Source of the DNA: Pseudomonas sp. UBA1879
GTDB lineage: Bacteria > Pseudomonadota > Gammaproteobacteria > Pseudomonadales > Pseudomonadaceae
NCBI RefSeq assembly: GCF_002338065.1
Contig: NZ_DDHJ01000004.1
Coordinates: 940,994-1,004,993 of the forward strand
Reading direction: 5' to 3'
Length of the DNA stretch: 64,000 bases
In this document: piece by piece, positions 8,472 to 16,874 of the stretch
Position numbering within the stretch: position 1 is the stretch's first letter
Layout: each line of letters starts with the position of its first letter
The notes under the pieces: generated by a model
Seen by the model: the letters and a program-made list of their open reading frames with translations, nothing else
What the model was told of the DNA's origin: nothing
Databases searched by the model: none
Position numbers and translations under genes: made by a program

Positions 8472-9475
8472 GTGGCGTATCGCACGCGTCAACCCATCCG
8501 GAAAAGCCCGCAGCGGCTGGCAAACACAAGGTCTGGCTGACGTGGGCCAAGCGCGGTTTGACGGTGTTTTTCTTTATCGCCGTGCCGGTGATGCTGTTCA
8601 TGCTGATGAAGAACCTCGACTGGAACGAGGTGATGCACGCGTTGGAGTCATACAAGGTCAGCACGCTGGCGCTGGGTTTCGTGATCGCGGCGGGCAGTTA
8701 CCTCACGTACTGCGGCTTCGACGTGCTGGCCCGGCGTTACACCGAGCATAAGCTGTCGGTGGCGCAGATCGTGCCAGTGACGTTCGTCTGTTACGCGTTC
8801 AACCTGAACCTCAGTTCATGGGTCGGCGGCATCGCGTTGCGCTATCGTCTCTATTCGCGGCTGGGTCTGGACGTGCCGACCATCACCCGAATCCTCAGCC
8901 TGAGCCTGATCACCAACTGGCTCGGCTACATGCTGCTGGCCGGGTTCGTGTTTGCCGGCGGGTTTATCGATTTGCCAGACGGCTGGAAAATCGGTGACAC
9001 CACGTTGCAGCTGATCGGCGTGGTGCTGTTGGTCGTGTGTTTCGGGTATTTCCTGGCGTGCCGCTTCTCGCGCAAACGCACCTTCACGATCCGCAAACAG
9101 CAGCTGGTTCTTCCCTCGCTGAATCAGGCACTGCGCCAGGCGCTGCTCGGGGCCTTGAACTGGGGGCTGATGGCGCTGTTGATTTACGTACTGCTGCCGG
9201 AAAAAGCCTTCTATCCGGCGGTGCTGGGAATCCTGCTGATCAGCAGCATCGCCGGGGTCATCGCGCACATACCGGCAGGGCTGGGCGTGCTGGAGACCGT
9301 GTTCATCACCCTGATGCAGCACCAGTTCAGCAAGGGTCAACTGCTGGCGGCGTTGATCGGGTATCGGGTGATCTATTTCCTGATTCCGCTGATGCTGGCG
9401 CTGATCGTTTACGCGGTGCTGGAGAAACGCGCCAAGGCCATGCGCAACAAGAACGAGGCGCGGATGGCGGATTGA
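8468..9475 (+). CDS. YbhN-like integral membrane protein (lysylphosphatidylglycerol synthase TM family)
   Basis: A 335-residue polytopic inner-membrane protein of the UPF0104/LPG synthase transmembrane family. About seven or eight hydrophobic segments are visible, beginning at residues 32-50, with the family motif SSIAGVIAHIPAGLGVLE near residue 260. It lacks the C-terminal aminoacyl-transfer domain of MprF, so it is not itself a lysyl-PG synthase. Position directly after clsB suggests a function in cardiolipin or lipid movement. Its start ATG 8468 overlaps the clsB stop by four bases. Confidence 0.87.
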   Translation: MSGVSHASTHPEKPAAAGKHKVWLTWAKRGLTVFFFIAVPVMLFMLMKNLDWNEVMHALESYKVSTLALGFVIAAGSYLTYCGFDVLARRYTEHKLSVAQIVPVTFVCYAFNLNLSSWVGGIALRYRLYSRLGLDVPTITRILSLSLITNWLGYMLLAGFVFAGGFIDLPDGWKIGDTTLQLIGVVLLVVCFGYFLACRFSRKRTFTIRKQQLVLPSLNQALRQALLGALNWGLMALLIYVLLPEKAFYPAVLGILLISSIAGVIAHIPAGLGVLETVFITLMQHQFSKGQLLAALIGYRVIYFLIPLMLALIVYAVLEKRAKAMRNKNEARMAD

Positions 9476-9506
9476 TCGCGAGACGTCTGGCACGCTGTGG
9501 TTAGAA

Positions 9507-9597
9507 CTGTGGGAGCCGGCTTGCTGGCGAAAGCGGTGGGCCAGTCAAGGATGAGGTGACTGACACTCCACTTTCGCCAGCAAGCCGGCTCCCACAG
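9507..9597. repeat. REPIN, GTGGGAGCCGGCTTGCTGG family
   Basis: Two inverted arms (TGTGGGAGCCGGCTTGCTGG and its complement ending CCGGCTCCCACA) flank a ~35-base variable middle. It lies between the convergent ends of the ybhN-like and BdlA-like genes and could fold into a long hairpin. Confidence 0.95.
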
Positions 9598-9626
9598 TAG
9601 ACCGACTTAGCCCCGACGTTTGGCGA

Positions 9627-10940
9627 TCAATCCCGCCCGGCAAATATCCTTACCGCATCCACCGCTTCATTCGTCCCTTGGCTGATTTGCACGATCGCCG
9701 ACCCTGCCTGATCCGCCAGGTCGACACCTTTGGCCGCGTTGCTGCGGGTGTTGTCCATGCTGAGGATGGCCTGTCGGGTTTCGGTCTGGATCAGTTGAAT
9801 CATTTCGGAAATCTCCTGGGTCGAGCGGCTGGTGCGGCCTGCCAATTGCCGCACTTCGTCAGCCACCACGGCGAACCCGCGGCCCTGGTCGCCGGCGCGT
9901 GCCGCTTCAATCGCAGCGTTCAGCGCCAGCAGGTTGGTCTGATCGGCGATGCTGTGAATCGTATTGACGATGGCAGTGATCTGCTCGGAGCGCTCGCCCA
10001 ACTGGCCGATGATGCGCGACGAATCTTCGATGTTCTGCGAAATCTGGCGCATTTCACCTGCCGCCTGCTGAATCACCTGGGTGCCTTGCTCGGCGACTTT
10101 CTGGGTCTGCACCGAAATGTGATACGCCTGCGCCGCGCTGTGGGCGTCCTGTTCGTGCTTCTCGATCCGCGCGGTGACGTCGGAGGCAAATTTGACGATT
10201 TTGCTCAGCTGGCCGCAGGCGTTGTAGACCGGGTTATACGAGGCCTCCAGCCACAAGGTCTGCCCGTGTTTGCCGATGCGTTTGAACTGGCCGCTGAAAA
10301 ATTCGCCCTTGTTCAAGCGGCGCCAGAAGTCTTGATAGTCGGGGCTGCTGATGAGCTCGGGAGGACAGAGCTGCCTGTGCGGCTTGCCGATCAATTCCTG
10401 ACGGCTGTAGCCCAGCAAACGCAGCAGATTGTCGTTGGCGGCCAGCACACGGCCTTCCAGGTCGAACTCGATCACCGCCATGGAGCGGTCAATGGCCTGC
10501 AGCTTGCTGCGTGATTCGGTTTCGGCCTTGAGCCGCTCCGTCACGTCCATCGCATATTTGACGATCTTGCACACCTTGCCACTGGCGTCCCGTACCGGGT
10601 TGTAGCTTGCCTCCAGCCACACTGTACTGCCGTCGCCAGCCACCCGCTGGAATGTCGCGGACACGAACTCGCCGTTGCGCAAGCGCGACCACAGCTGCGT
10701 GTACTCCTGACTGCGGGCGTGTTCAGGGGTGCAGAACATGCGGTGCGGCTGGCCGATCACCTGTTCGGGGCGATAGCGCATGGCCGTGTAGAAATTCTCG
10801 TTGGCGCTGAGCACGACCCCGTCCAGGTCGAATTCGATGCTCGCCATGGAGCGGCCGATGGCTTCCAGCAGGCTGGCCTGGTGCGCGACGGTCAGCTGCA
10901 GGTCCTGGATAGTCTTGGTCTTTGACGAGTCGAAAAACAT
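9627..10940 (-). CDS. BdlA-like methyl-accepting protein with two PAS domains
   Basis: A 437-residue cytoplasmic chemoreceptor-type protein. Two tandem PAS domains occupy roughly residues 20-130 and 145-255; each ends with WLEASYNPV and KIVKYA/KIVKFA, as in the P. aeruginosa biofilm-dispersion protein BdlA and in Aer-like sensors. The C-terminus holds a short methyl-accepting signalling domain with the hairpin-tip sequence QTNLLALNAAIEAARAGDQG. There is no transmembrane segment or HAMP domain. I start it at 10940, just before FFDSS; an open frame continues 35 residues upstream but lacks conserved sequence. It probably senses redox or a small ligand and signals to a Che system or to biofilm dispersion; exact partner is inferred. 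Confidence 0.85.
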   Translation of the reverse strand: MFFDSSKTKTIQDLQLTVAHQASLLEAIGRSMASIEFDLDGVVLSANENFYTAMRYRPEQVIGQPHRMFCTPEHARSQEYTQLWSRLRNGEFVSATFQRVAGDGSTVWLEASYNPVRDASGKVCKIVKYAMDVTERLKAETESRSKLQAIDRSMAVIEFDLEGRVLAANDNLLRLLGYSRQELIGKPHRQLCPPELISSPDYQDFWRRLNKGEFFSGQFKRIGKHGQTLWLEASYNPVYNACGQLSKIVKFASDVTARIEKHEQDAHSAAQAYHISVQTQKVAEQGTQVIQQAAGEMRQISQNIEDSSRIIGQLGERSEQITAIVNTIHSIADQTNLLALNAAIEAARAGDQGRGFAVVADEVRQLAGRTSRSTQEISEMIQLIQTETRQAILSMDNTRSNAAKGVDLADQAGSAIVQISQGTNEAVDAVRIFAGRD

Positions 10941-11127
10941 GATGGCGGCCCAGGCAAGAGGAACGGAAAAGGGTGCCTTTCCGTGGCCGTGGAGCGTGTG
11001 GCTGTGCTCAGCTGCCATTTCCTTTTGCAGTGCATGGATCATCACAAACGTGATATCAAAAAGCTACACGTTAGTTGTACAGCTCGTCGGGTTTTGTACA
11101 GGATTTTGAGTGATGCGCAGATCCAGC

Positions 11128-11670
11128 GCTGCGGTAACAGCAACTTACGGTTCCGCCCATACGGCGAGTCACTTTTGGCAAACGCCCGGAACGCCGGCCC
11201 AGCCAGATGTAACCAAAAAAGGCTGGCTCCTGGTTTGGCCCTGACTTCGGCCTGCACCCAAGTCGGGTTCGGTGGTGTCTGTACGGTCGTGGGAGCAGAG
11301 CAACAGCCGGAGCGGAACTGCGCCTTTTTGCACTGCACGCGTTTGCTGGATACACGCGATCGAATGTAGGAGCCGCCGGAGGCACGACGGCCGCGATAGC
11401 GCTAGATCGGTGATAAACGATTTGCCTGATACACCGCTTCGCTGCCGTCGTCCCTCCGGCGGCTCCTACAGGAATAGCGCTGGGACGCAGCTCGGCGCTC
11501 GCCTTTGATCTTGACCTTGCTGCGCGAAATTCCACACCACCGAACGCGACTCGGGTGCAGGCTAAACCAGGAGCAGGGCCTTTTTGGTTACGTTTGTGTG
11601 GTTCGGCATTCCGACTCTTGGAAAAGTGAGCCGCCGTAAGGGCGAAGCCCCAAGTAGCCGTTACCGCAGC
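11128..11670. repeat. 543-bp imperfect long inverted repeat with a nested REP element
   Basis: The outermost arms are exact complements: GCTGCGGTAAC at 11128-11138 and GTTACCGCAGC at 11660-11670. Moving inward, ~160 bases on each side remain recognisably complementary, including CGAGTCACTTTT / AAAAGTGAGCCG and GTAACCAAAAA (near 11208) / TTTTTGGTTAC (near 11581), and the CGGTGGTGT / ACACCACCG pair near 11270 and 11535. The centre holds a separate REP pair at 11366-11469. The short open frames inside it look like chance frames. It fills most of the 764-base gap between the BdlA-like gene and the RpiR-type regulator. Confidence 0.85.
11366..11469. repeat. REP pair, GTAGGAGCCGCCGGAGG family
   Basis: Inverted arms GTAGGAGCCGCCGGAGGCAC and its complement ending GGCGGCTCCTAC, with a GACGGCCGCGATAGCG inner stretch. 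It is nested in the centre of the larger palindrome. Confidence 0.92.
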
Positions 11671-11704
11671 AATGGATATTCACACCACACCCAGGCCCAA
11701 AAAC

Positions 11705-12628
11705 CTAATCCTCAAACCCCACCTGCTCCGACATTTCGTCCACCTTCAACTCCAACCGATACGCCACGGCTATGAACAGCGCCTGACACAAACACAACGT
11801 CGCGCTCAGCGAGCGGAACGCAAACGAACTGCCTTCGTTTACCAGCAACACGGCATTTGCGCGTTTGGCGAGGGGCGAGAGGTTGCTGTCGGTAATGATC
11901 AACGTCTTGGCCTGATGATGCTGGGCGATGCGCAGGCAGTGCTGGGTCTCTTTACCGTAGGGCGTGAAGCTGATCGCGATCACCAGGTCATTCGCCCGCA
12001 CGCTGCGCATTTGCTCGCGGTAGCTGCCGCCCAACCCGGAGATCAGATGAATCCGCTTGTTGGTGTGTTGCAGGTTGTAGACCAGATAATCCGCCACCGC
12101 GAAGGAGCGTCGCACGCCGACGACATAGATGTTGTCGGCATTGACCACCAGATCCACCGCGCGCTCGAAGGCGTCGTCGTCCAACTCCAACGCCAGCCGT
12201 TCGAGCCCGGACAGCGTGGCGTTGACGCACTCCCGCGCGAGGTCGCCGCCGCTGGCTTTCTGCGACTTGTTGGCGATCATGCTGCGAATCCGCTGCTGGT
12301 AGTTCTGCACCGGGGTGGCTTTGTGGGTGTAGGCCTCGCGGAACAGCGCCTGCATTTCGCTGAACCCGCTAAAGCCGAAACGCTGGGAGAAACGCACGAT
12401 GGCCGACGGGTGCACCTCGCATTCCCGCGCGATGTCGCTGATGCGGTCGACCATGATTCGGTCGCTCTGCTGGCTCATGTAAGTGGCGATGCGCTTGAGC
12501 TGACGGGGCAGGCCTTCGTATTCCGCAGTGATCAGCTTGAGCAGCGCGTCCGCCGTGTCTGGCGCACTGATCGACGAGGGCAAGGTGTCCTCGGTCTCGG
12601 GCGAGTTCGGCTGATCGGGGCTTGGCAT
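11705..12628 (-). CDS. iolR: RpiR-family transcriptional regulator, probable inositol regulator
   Basis: A ~307-residue MurR/RpiR regulator. The N-terminal winged helix-turn-helix includes PRQLKRIATYMSQ and ISDIARECEVHPSAIVRFSQRFGF (about residues 45-100); the C-terminal SIS sugar-phosphate-binding domain includes VYVVGVRRS-type sequence and IAISFTPYGKET. It is divergent from iolC and so probably represses the iol genes in response to an inositol catabolite; in Pseudomonas this position is usual for IolR. Start at 12628 is preceded by AGAGGA at good spacing; a start 33 bases upstream (12661) is the alternative. Confidence 0.87.
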   Translation of the reverse strand: MPSPDQPNSPETEDTLPSSISAPDTADALLKLITAEYEGLPRQLKRIATYMSQQSDRIMVDRISDIARECEVHPSAIVRFSQRFGFSGFSEMQALFREAYTHKATPVQNYQQRIRSMIANKSQKASGGDLARECVNATLSGLERLALELDDDAFERAVDLVVNADNIYVVGVRRSFAVADYLVYNLQHTNKRIHLISGLGGSYREQMRSVRANDLVIAISFTPYGKETQHCLRIAQHHQAKTLIITDSNLSPLAKRANAVLLVNEGSSFAFRSLSATLCLCQALFIAVAYRLELKVDEMSEQVGFED

Positions 12629-12907
12629 GCGGATGAATCCTCTGACTCGTTCGTGTGTCACGCAAATGGCTGGTTTTGGCAGGGTTCCGCGGAGCGTGTG
12701 CCGGACCGTTGGCGAAGTTTACCGTGGCTTTTCCCTGCAGTGGCTTCTGTTTAGCACGATCTTCCGCCGTTTGCGCAAATTGGAATAAATATTCCACATG
12801 AAAATAATTTGGAAAAAATCATTGATCCGCGCGAGACCGCGTTCTAGTCTGCATGCCACAGACAGCGCTTCATCGAAGCCAGGCTTATAAAAATAAAAGG
12901 AGCCAGC
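12629..12907. promoter_or_regulatory. Divergent iolR-iolC promoter region with AT-rich palindrome
   Basis: A 279-base intergenic region between divergent genes. TGGAATAAATATTCCA at 12781-12796 has perfect 7-base arms around AA; a second AT-rich element GAAAATAATTTGGAAAAAA follows at about 12801-12818. Both sit 90-130 bases before iolC and match the AT-rich GGAAT-type operators expected for RpiR-type inositol regulators. The GGAG ribosome site for iolC is at 12899-12902. The factor that binds is inferred. Confidence 0.65.
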
Positions 12908-14845
12908 ATGGGCCAGACTCGTTTTGCCAGTGGACGTACGTTGGACGTGGTGTGCCTCGGGCGGATGGGCGTCGACCTCTATGCGCAGCAGATCGGCGCG
13001 CGCCTCGAAGACGTCAGCAGCTTCGCCAAATACCTGGGCGGTTCGTCTGCCAACATCGCCTTTGGCACGGCCCGACTGGGCGTGAAGTCGGCGATGGTGA
13101 CCCGCGTCGGCGACGACCATATGGGGCGTTTTCTGGTCGAAACCCTCGCGCGCGAAGGCTGCGACGTCAGTGGCATCACCGTCGATGCCGAGCGCCTGAC
13201 GGCCATGGTGCTGCTGGGCATCAAGGATCGCGAAACCTTCCCGCTGGTGTTCTACCGCGAGAACTGCGCCGACATGGCGCTGAACGCCGAAGACATCGAC
13301 GAAGCACAGATCGCCTCCAGCAAGGCACTGCTGATCACCGGCACGCATTTCTCCACTGATCAGGTGTTCCAGGCCAGCAGCCAGGCACTGGACTACGCCG
13401 AAAAGCACCACGTCAAACGTGTCCTCGACATCGACTATCGCCCGGTCCTCTGGGGCCTGACCGGCAAGGCGGATGGTGAGACGCGCTTCGTGGCCAGCCA
13501 GAACGTCAGCCAGCACGTGCAACGCATCCTGCCGCGCTTCGATCTGATCGTCGGCACCGAAGAAGAATTCCTCATCGCCGGCGGCGCGAGCGATCTGCTC
13601 GGCGCCTTGCGCAGGGTGCGCGAACTGACCGCCGCGACGTTGGTGGTCAAGCTCGGCCCGCAAGGCTGCACAGTGATTCATGGCGCCATCCCTGCGCGAC
13701 TCGAAGATGGCGCAATTTATCCCGGCGTACGCGTCGAAGTGCTGAACGTGCTGGGTGCAGGCGATGCCTTCATGTCGGGTTTTCTCAAAGGCTGGCTCAA
13801 CGACCAAAGCGACGCACGCTGCTGCCAGCTGGCCAATGCCTGTGGCGGACTTGTCGTCTCCCGCCACGCCTGCGCCCCGGCCATGCCAACCCTGGTGGAG
13901 CTGGACTACCTGTTCAACAGCCCGCTGCCGATCACCCGGCCGGATCAGGATCAAACGCTGCAACGTCTGCATCGGGTCAGCGTGCCGCGCAAGACCTGGA
14001 AACAGTTGTTCATCTTCGCCTTCGATCATCGTGGGCAATTGGTCGAGCTGGCGCAGAAGGCCGGGCGCGATCTGGCCTGCATCGGCCTGCTCAAGCAGCT
14101 GTTCATACAGGCCGTCGAGCGCGTCGAGGCTGACTTGAACAAGCGTGGTATCGAGGCGGATGTGGGCCTGCTCGCGGATCAGCGTTTTGGCCAGGATGCC
14201 TTGAACGCCGCCAGCGGTCGCGACTGGTGGATCGCCCGTCCCGTTGAAGTCCAGGGTTCGCGCCCGTTGGCGTTCGAGCAAGGCCGGTCAGTGGGCAGCG
14301 ACCTCGTGATGTGGCCCAAAGAGCAGATCATCAAGTGCCTGGTGCAATACCACCCGGACGACGAGCCCATGTTGCGGCTTGAGCAGGAGGCGCAACTGAT
14401 GGGCCTCTACCAGGCCTCCCTGGTCAGCGGCCATGAACTGCTGCTGGAGATCATCCCGCCGAAAGACCTGCCCGGCGCACACCCTGACGTCATCTACCGT
14501 TCACTGAAACGCCTGTACAACCTCGGGATTTATCCCGCGTGGTGGAAGATCGAAAGCCAGTCCGCCGAGACGTGGGAACAACTCGACGCGCTGATTCAGG
14601 AACGCGACCCATACTGCCGGGGCGTGGTGCTGCTGGGCCTGAATGCCCCGGCGGAAACCCTCGCTGCCGGTTTTCGCGAAGCCCGCCACAGCACGACCTG
14701 TCGGGGTTTTGCCGTAGGCCGCACGATTTTCCACGAGCCCAGCCGTGCCTGGCTGGCGGGGGAAATCGACGACGCCGGGCTGATCAGCCGGGTGCAAAGC
14801 ACCTTCGGCTTCCTGATCGAATCCTGGCGCGAGGCACGCGGCTGA
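12908..14845 (+). CDS. iolC: 5-dehydro-2-deoxygluconokinase fused to DUF2090 aldolase-like domain
   Basis: A 645-residue two-domain enzyme. Residues ~1-325 form a PfkB-type sugar kinase with GGSSANIAFGTARLG near residue 38 and the anion-hole/catalytic motif GAGDAFMSGFLKGW near residue 281, matching IolC, which phosphorylates 5-dehydro-2-deoxy-D-gluconate. Residues ~350-645 form a DUF2090 domain (opening FIFAFDHRGQL) related to tagatose/DKGP-type aldolases, so the protein may also cleave the phosphorylated product to dihydroxyacetone phosphate and malonate semialdehyde. This fusion is common in proteobacteria and may explain the absence of a separate iolJ. First gene of the iol operon; kinase part is certain, aldolase role is family inference. 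Confidence 0.93.
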   Translation: MGQTRFASGRTLDVVCLGRMGVDLYAQQIGARLEDVSSFAKYLGGSSANIAFGTARLGVKSAMVTRVGDDHMGRFLVETLAREGCDVSGITVDAERLTAMVLLGIKDRETFPLVFYRENCADMALNAEDIDEAQIASSKALLITGTHFSTDQVFQASSQALDYAEKHHVKRVLDIDYRPVLWGLTGKADGETRFVASQNVSQHVQRILPRFDLIVGTEEEFLIAGGASDLLGALRRVRELTAATLVVKLGPQGCTVIHGAIPARLEDGAIYPGVRVEVLNVLGAGDAFMSGFLKGWLNDQSDARCCQLANACGGLVVSRHACAPAMPTLVELDYLFNSPLPITRPDQDQTLQRLHRVSVPRKTWKQLFIFAFDHRGQLVELAQKAGRDLACIGLLKQLFIQAVERVEADLNKRGIEADVGLLADQRFGQDALNAASGRDWWIARPVEVQGSRPLAFEQGRSVGSDLVMWPKEQIIKCLVQYHPDDEPMLRLEQEAQLMGLYQASLVSGHELLLEIIPPKDLPGAHPDVIYRSLKRLYNLGIYPAWWKIESQSAETWEQLDALIQERDPYCRGVVLLGLNAPAETLAAGFREARHSTTCRGFAVGRTIFHEPSRAWLAGEIDDAGLISRVQSTFGFLIESWREARG

Positions 14846-14917
14846 GGCCCTACGCTGATCATGGTTCTGACCCGCGTGAACACTTTCCAAAGCGACAAGA
14901 ACAATAAAGGTGCAGAC

Positions 14918-15838
14918 ATGCCCGCTTCCGCAATCCGAATTGGCATCAATCCGATTTCCTGGAGCAACGACGACCTCCCGGCCCTGGGCGGCGAAACCCC
15001 GCTGAGTACGGCGCTCAGCGAAGGCAAGGCCATCGGCTACGAGGGCTTTGAACTCAACGGCAAGTTTCCGAAAGACGCCAAGGGCGTCGCCGACGTCCTC
15101 AAGCCCTACGGGCTGGCGCTGGTGTCGGGCTGGTATTCCAGCCGTCTCGCGAGCCGTTCAGTGGCCGAGGAAATCGACGCCATCGCCGGCCATGTCGATC
15201 TGCTGAAACACAACGGCGCCCAGGTGCTGGTGTACGGCGAAGTGGCGGATTCGATTCAGGGCCAGCGTATTCGTCTGGTCGAGCGTCCGCGTTTTCACAG
15301 CGACCGCGCGTGGCAGACCTATGCCGACAAGCTCACCGAACTGGCGCGTTTCACCCTGTCCCAAGGCGTGCGGCTGGCGTATCACCACCACATGGGTGCC
15401 TACGTCGAATCCCCGGAAGACATCGATATGCTCATGGCGTTGACCGGCAGCGAAGTCGGCCTTTTGTTCGATTCCGGGCATTGCTACATGGGCGGCGGCG
15501 AGCCATTGCAGGTGTTGCGCAAACACATCGACCGGGTCTGTCACGTGCACTTCAAGGACGTGCGTAAACCGGTGGTGCAACTGGCGCGCAATCACTTGTG
15601 GAGCTTTCCGGACTGCATCGTCAACGGCACGTTCACGGTACCGGGGGACGGCGATATCGACTTCGCGGCCTTGCTCGACGTGTTGATCGAGGCGGATTAC
15701 GCAGGGTGGCTGGTGGTGGAAGCCGAACAGGATCCGGCCGTGGCGCCGAGCTACGTGTACGCGAAGAAGGGCTATGACACGTTGCGCGCGCTTCTCGCGG
15801 CGGCCCACGAAACGAACGCTGCACAAAGGAGCGTCTGA
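14918..15838 (+). CDS. iolE: myo-Inosose-2 dehydratase
   Basis: A 306-residue TIM-barrel protein of the AP-endonuclease-2/xylose-isomerase-like family. It dehydrates 2-keto-myo-inositol to 3D-trihydroxycyclohexane-1,2-dione. The N-terminal IGINPISWSNDDLPALGG is the IolE signature, and metal-site residues occur in YHHHMG, LLFDSGHCYMGG and HVHFKDVR. The start at 14918 follows AAAGGTG; the frame is open 19 residues upstream without conserved sequence. It lies 72 bases after iolC and 2 bases before iolB. Confidence 0.94.
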   Translation: MPASAIRIGINPISWSNDDLPALGGETPLSTALSEGKAIGYEGFELNGKFPKDAKGVADVLKPYGLALVSGWYSSRLASRSVAEEIDAIAGHVDLLKHNGAQVLVYGEVADSIQGQRIRLVERPRFHSDRAWQTYADKLTELARFTLSQGVRLAYHHHMGAYVESPEDIDMLMALTGSEVGLLFDSGHCYMGGGEPLQVLRKHIDRVCHVHFKDVRKPVVQLARNHLWSFPDCIVNGTFTVPGDGDIDFAALLDVLIEADYAGWLVVEAEQDPAVAPSYVYAKKGYDTLRALLAAAHETNAAQRSV

Positions 15839-15840
15839 AC

Positions 15841-16650
15841 ATGAATCTTCTGGTCAAAAGCAAAGCCGAAGGCCGCGACGTCGTGGCGTTGGGCGAGGGC
15901 GTGCTGGAATACGTCGGTTTTTCGGCTCATCGGTTGACGGTGGGCGAACGTCTGCCGGTCAAGTCGGGCGACAAGGAACTGTGCCTGGTGTTGCTCAGCG
16001 GTCGGGTCAGTGTCAGCGGCGAAGCGCCGGGGCAGGGTGCGTTCCACTGGGAAAACCTCGGCGACCGACAGTCGGTGTTCGAAGACAAATCGCCCTTCGC
16101 CGTGTACCTGCCGCCCAACAGTCACGCGCAGGTCACCGCCCTCAGCGCGGTGCAGATCGCGGTGTGTGCCGCGCCCGGCGATGCGTCGAAAGACCTGCCC
16201 GCGCGATTGATCGCACCCGACAGCATGAAGCGTAGTGTGCGCGGCAAGGCGGCCAATACCCGCTACATCTGCGACATTTTGCCGGACACCGAACTTGCGC
16301 ATTCGCTGCTGGTGGTGGAAGTGCGCACGCCGTCGGGCCACTCGTCCAGCTACCCGCCGCACAAGCACGACAAGGACGACCTGCCCCACGAGAGTTTTCT
16401 CGAAGAGACCTACTATCACCAGATCAACCCGCCCCAAGGCTTCGTGTTCCAGCGGGTCTACACCGACGACCGCAGCATCGATCAGGCCATGGCGGTGGAG
16501 AACAACGACCTGGTGACCGTGCCGAAGGGCTATCACCCGGTCAGCGTGCCGTACGGCTACGAATCGTATTATCTGAACGTGATGGCGGGACCGAAACGCG
16601 CGTGGCAGTTTCACAACGATCCGCAGCATCAATGGTTGATCGATCTTTGA
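15841..16650 (+). CDS. iolB: 5-deoxy-glucuronate isomerase
   Basis: A 269-residue bicupin enzyme that isomerises 5-deoxy-D-glucuronate to 5-dehydro-2-deoxy-D-gluconate, the substrate of IolC. Metal-binding cupin residues are seen in SSYPPHKHDKDD, LEETYYHQ and the late GYHPVSVPYGY segment. Length is normal for the family. It starts two bases after the iolE stop with GGAG upstream, so it is in the same transcript. Confidence 0.95.
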   Translation: MNLLVKSKAEGRDVVALGEGVLEYVGFSAHRLTVGERLPVKSGDKELCLVLLSGRVSVSGEAPGQGAFHWENLGDRQSVFEDKSPFAVYLPPNSHAQVTALSAVQIAVCAAPGDASKDLPARLIAPDSMKRSVRGKAANTRYICDILPDTELAHSLLVVEVRTPSGHSSSYPPHKHDKDDLPHESFLEETYYHQINPPQGFVFQRVYTDDRSIDQAMAVENNDLVTVPKGYHPVSVPYGYESYYLNVMAGPKRAWQFHNDPQHQWLIDL

Positions 16651-16719
16651 TGCTGAATCCGGCAATTGATCGTTGCCATGCTCTGGGGCAACGATCTCAC
16701 ACTCGATGCGCATGCCTCT

Positions 16720-16806
16720 GTAGGAGTGAGCCTGCTCGCGATAGTGATCCAACAGTACCTCACGCGCTACCCGCTACACCGCCATCGCGAGCAAGCTCAC
16801 TCCTAC
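16720..16806. repeat. REPIN, GTAGGAGTGAGC family, between iolB and iolD
   Basis: Arms GTAGGAGTGAGCCTGCTCGCGAT and ATCGCGAGCAAGCTCACTCCTAC flank a short unique middle. It interrupts the iol operon between iolB and iolD and could attenuate or stabilise the transcript at that point. Confidence 0.95.
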
Positions 16807-16874
16807 AACGTATTGCGGTGCGGTAGACAGATCGCATGCAGCTTCATCACCGCCCATACAAACAAGGTGCAAGC

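Noticed and set aside
11272..11508. Short open frames inside the large palindrome
   Set aside because: They run across inverted-repeat arms and the REP element and have no protein-like features.
12719..14281. 520-codon minus-strand open frame opposite iolC
   Set aside because: Antisense shadow of the kinase gene; its sequence is low-complexity His/Gln/Arg-rich with no motif.
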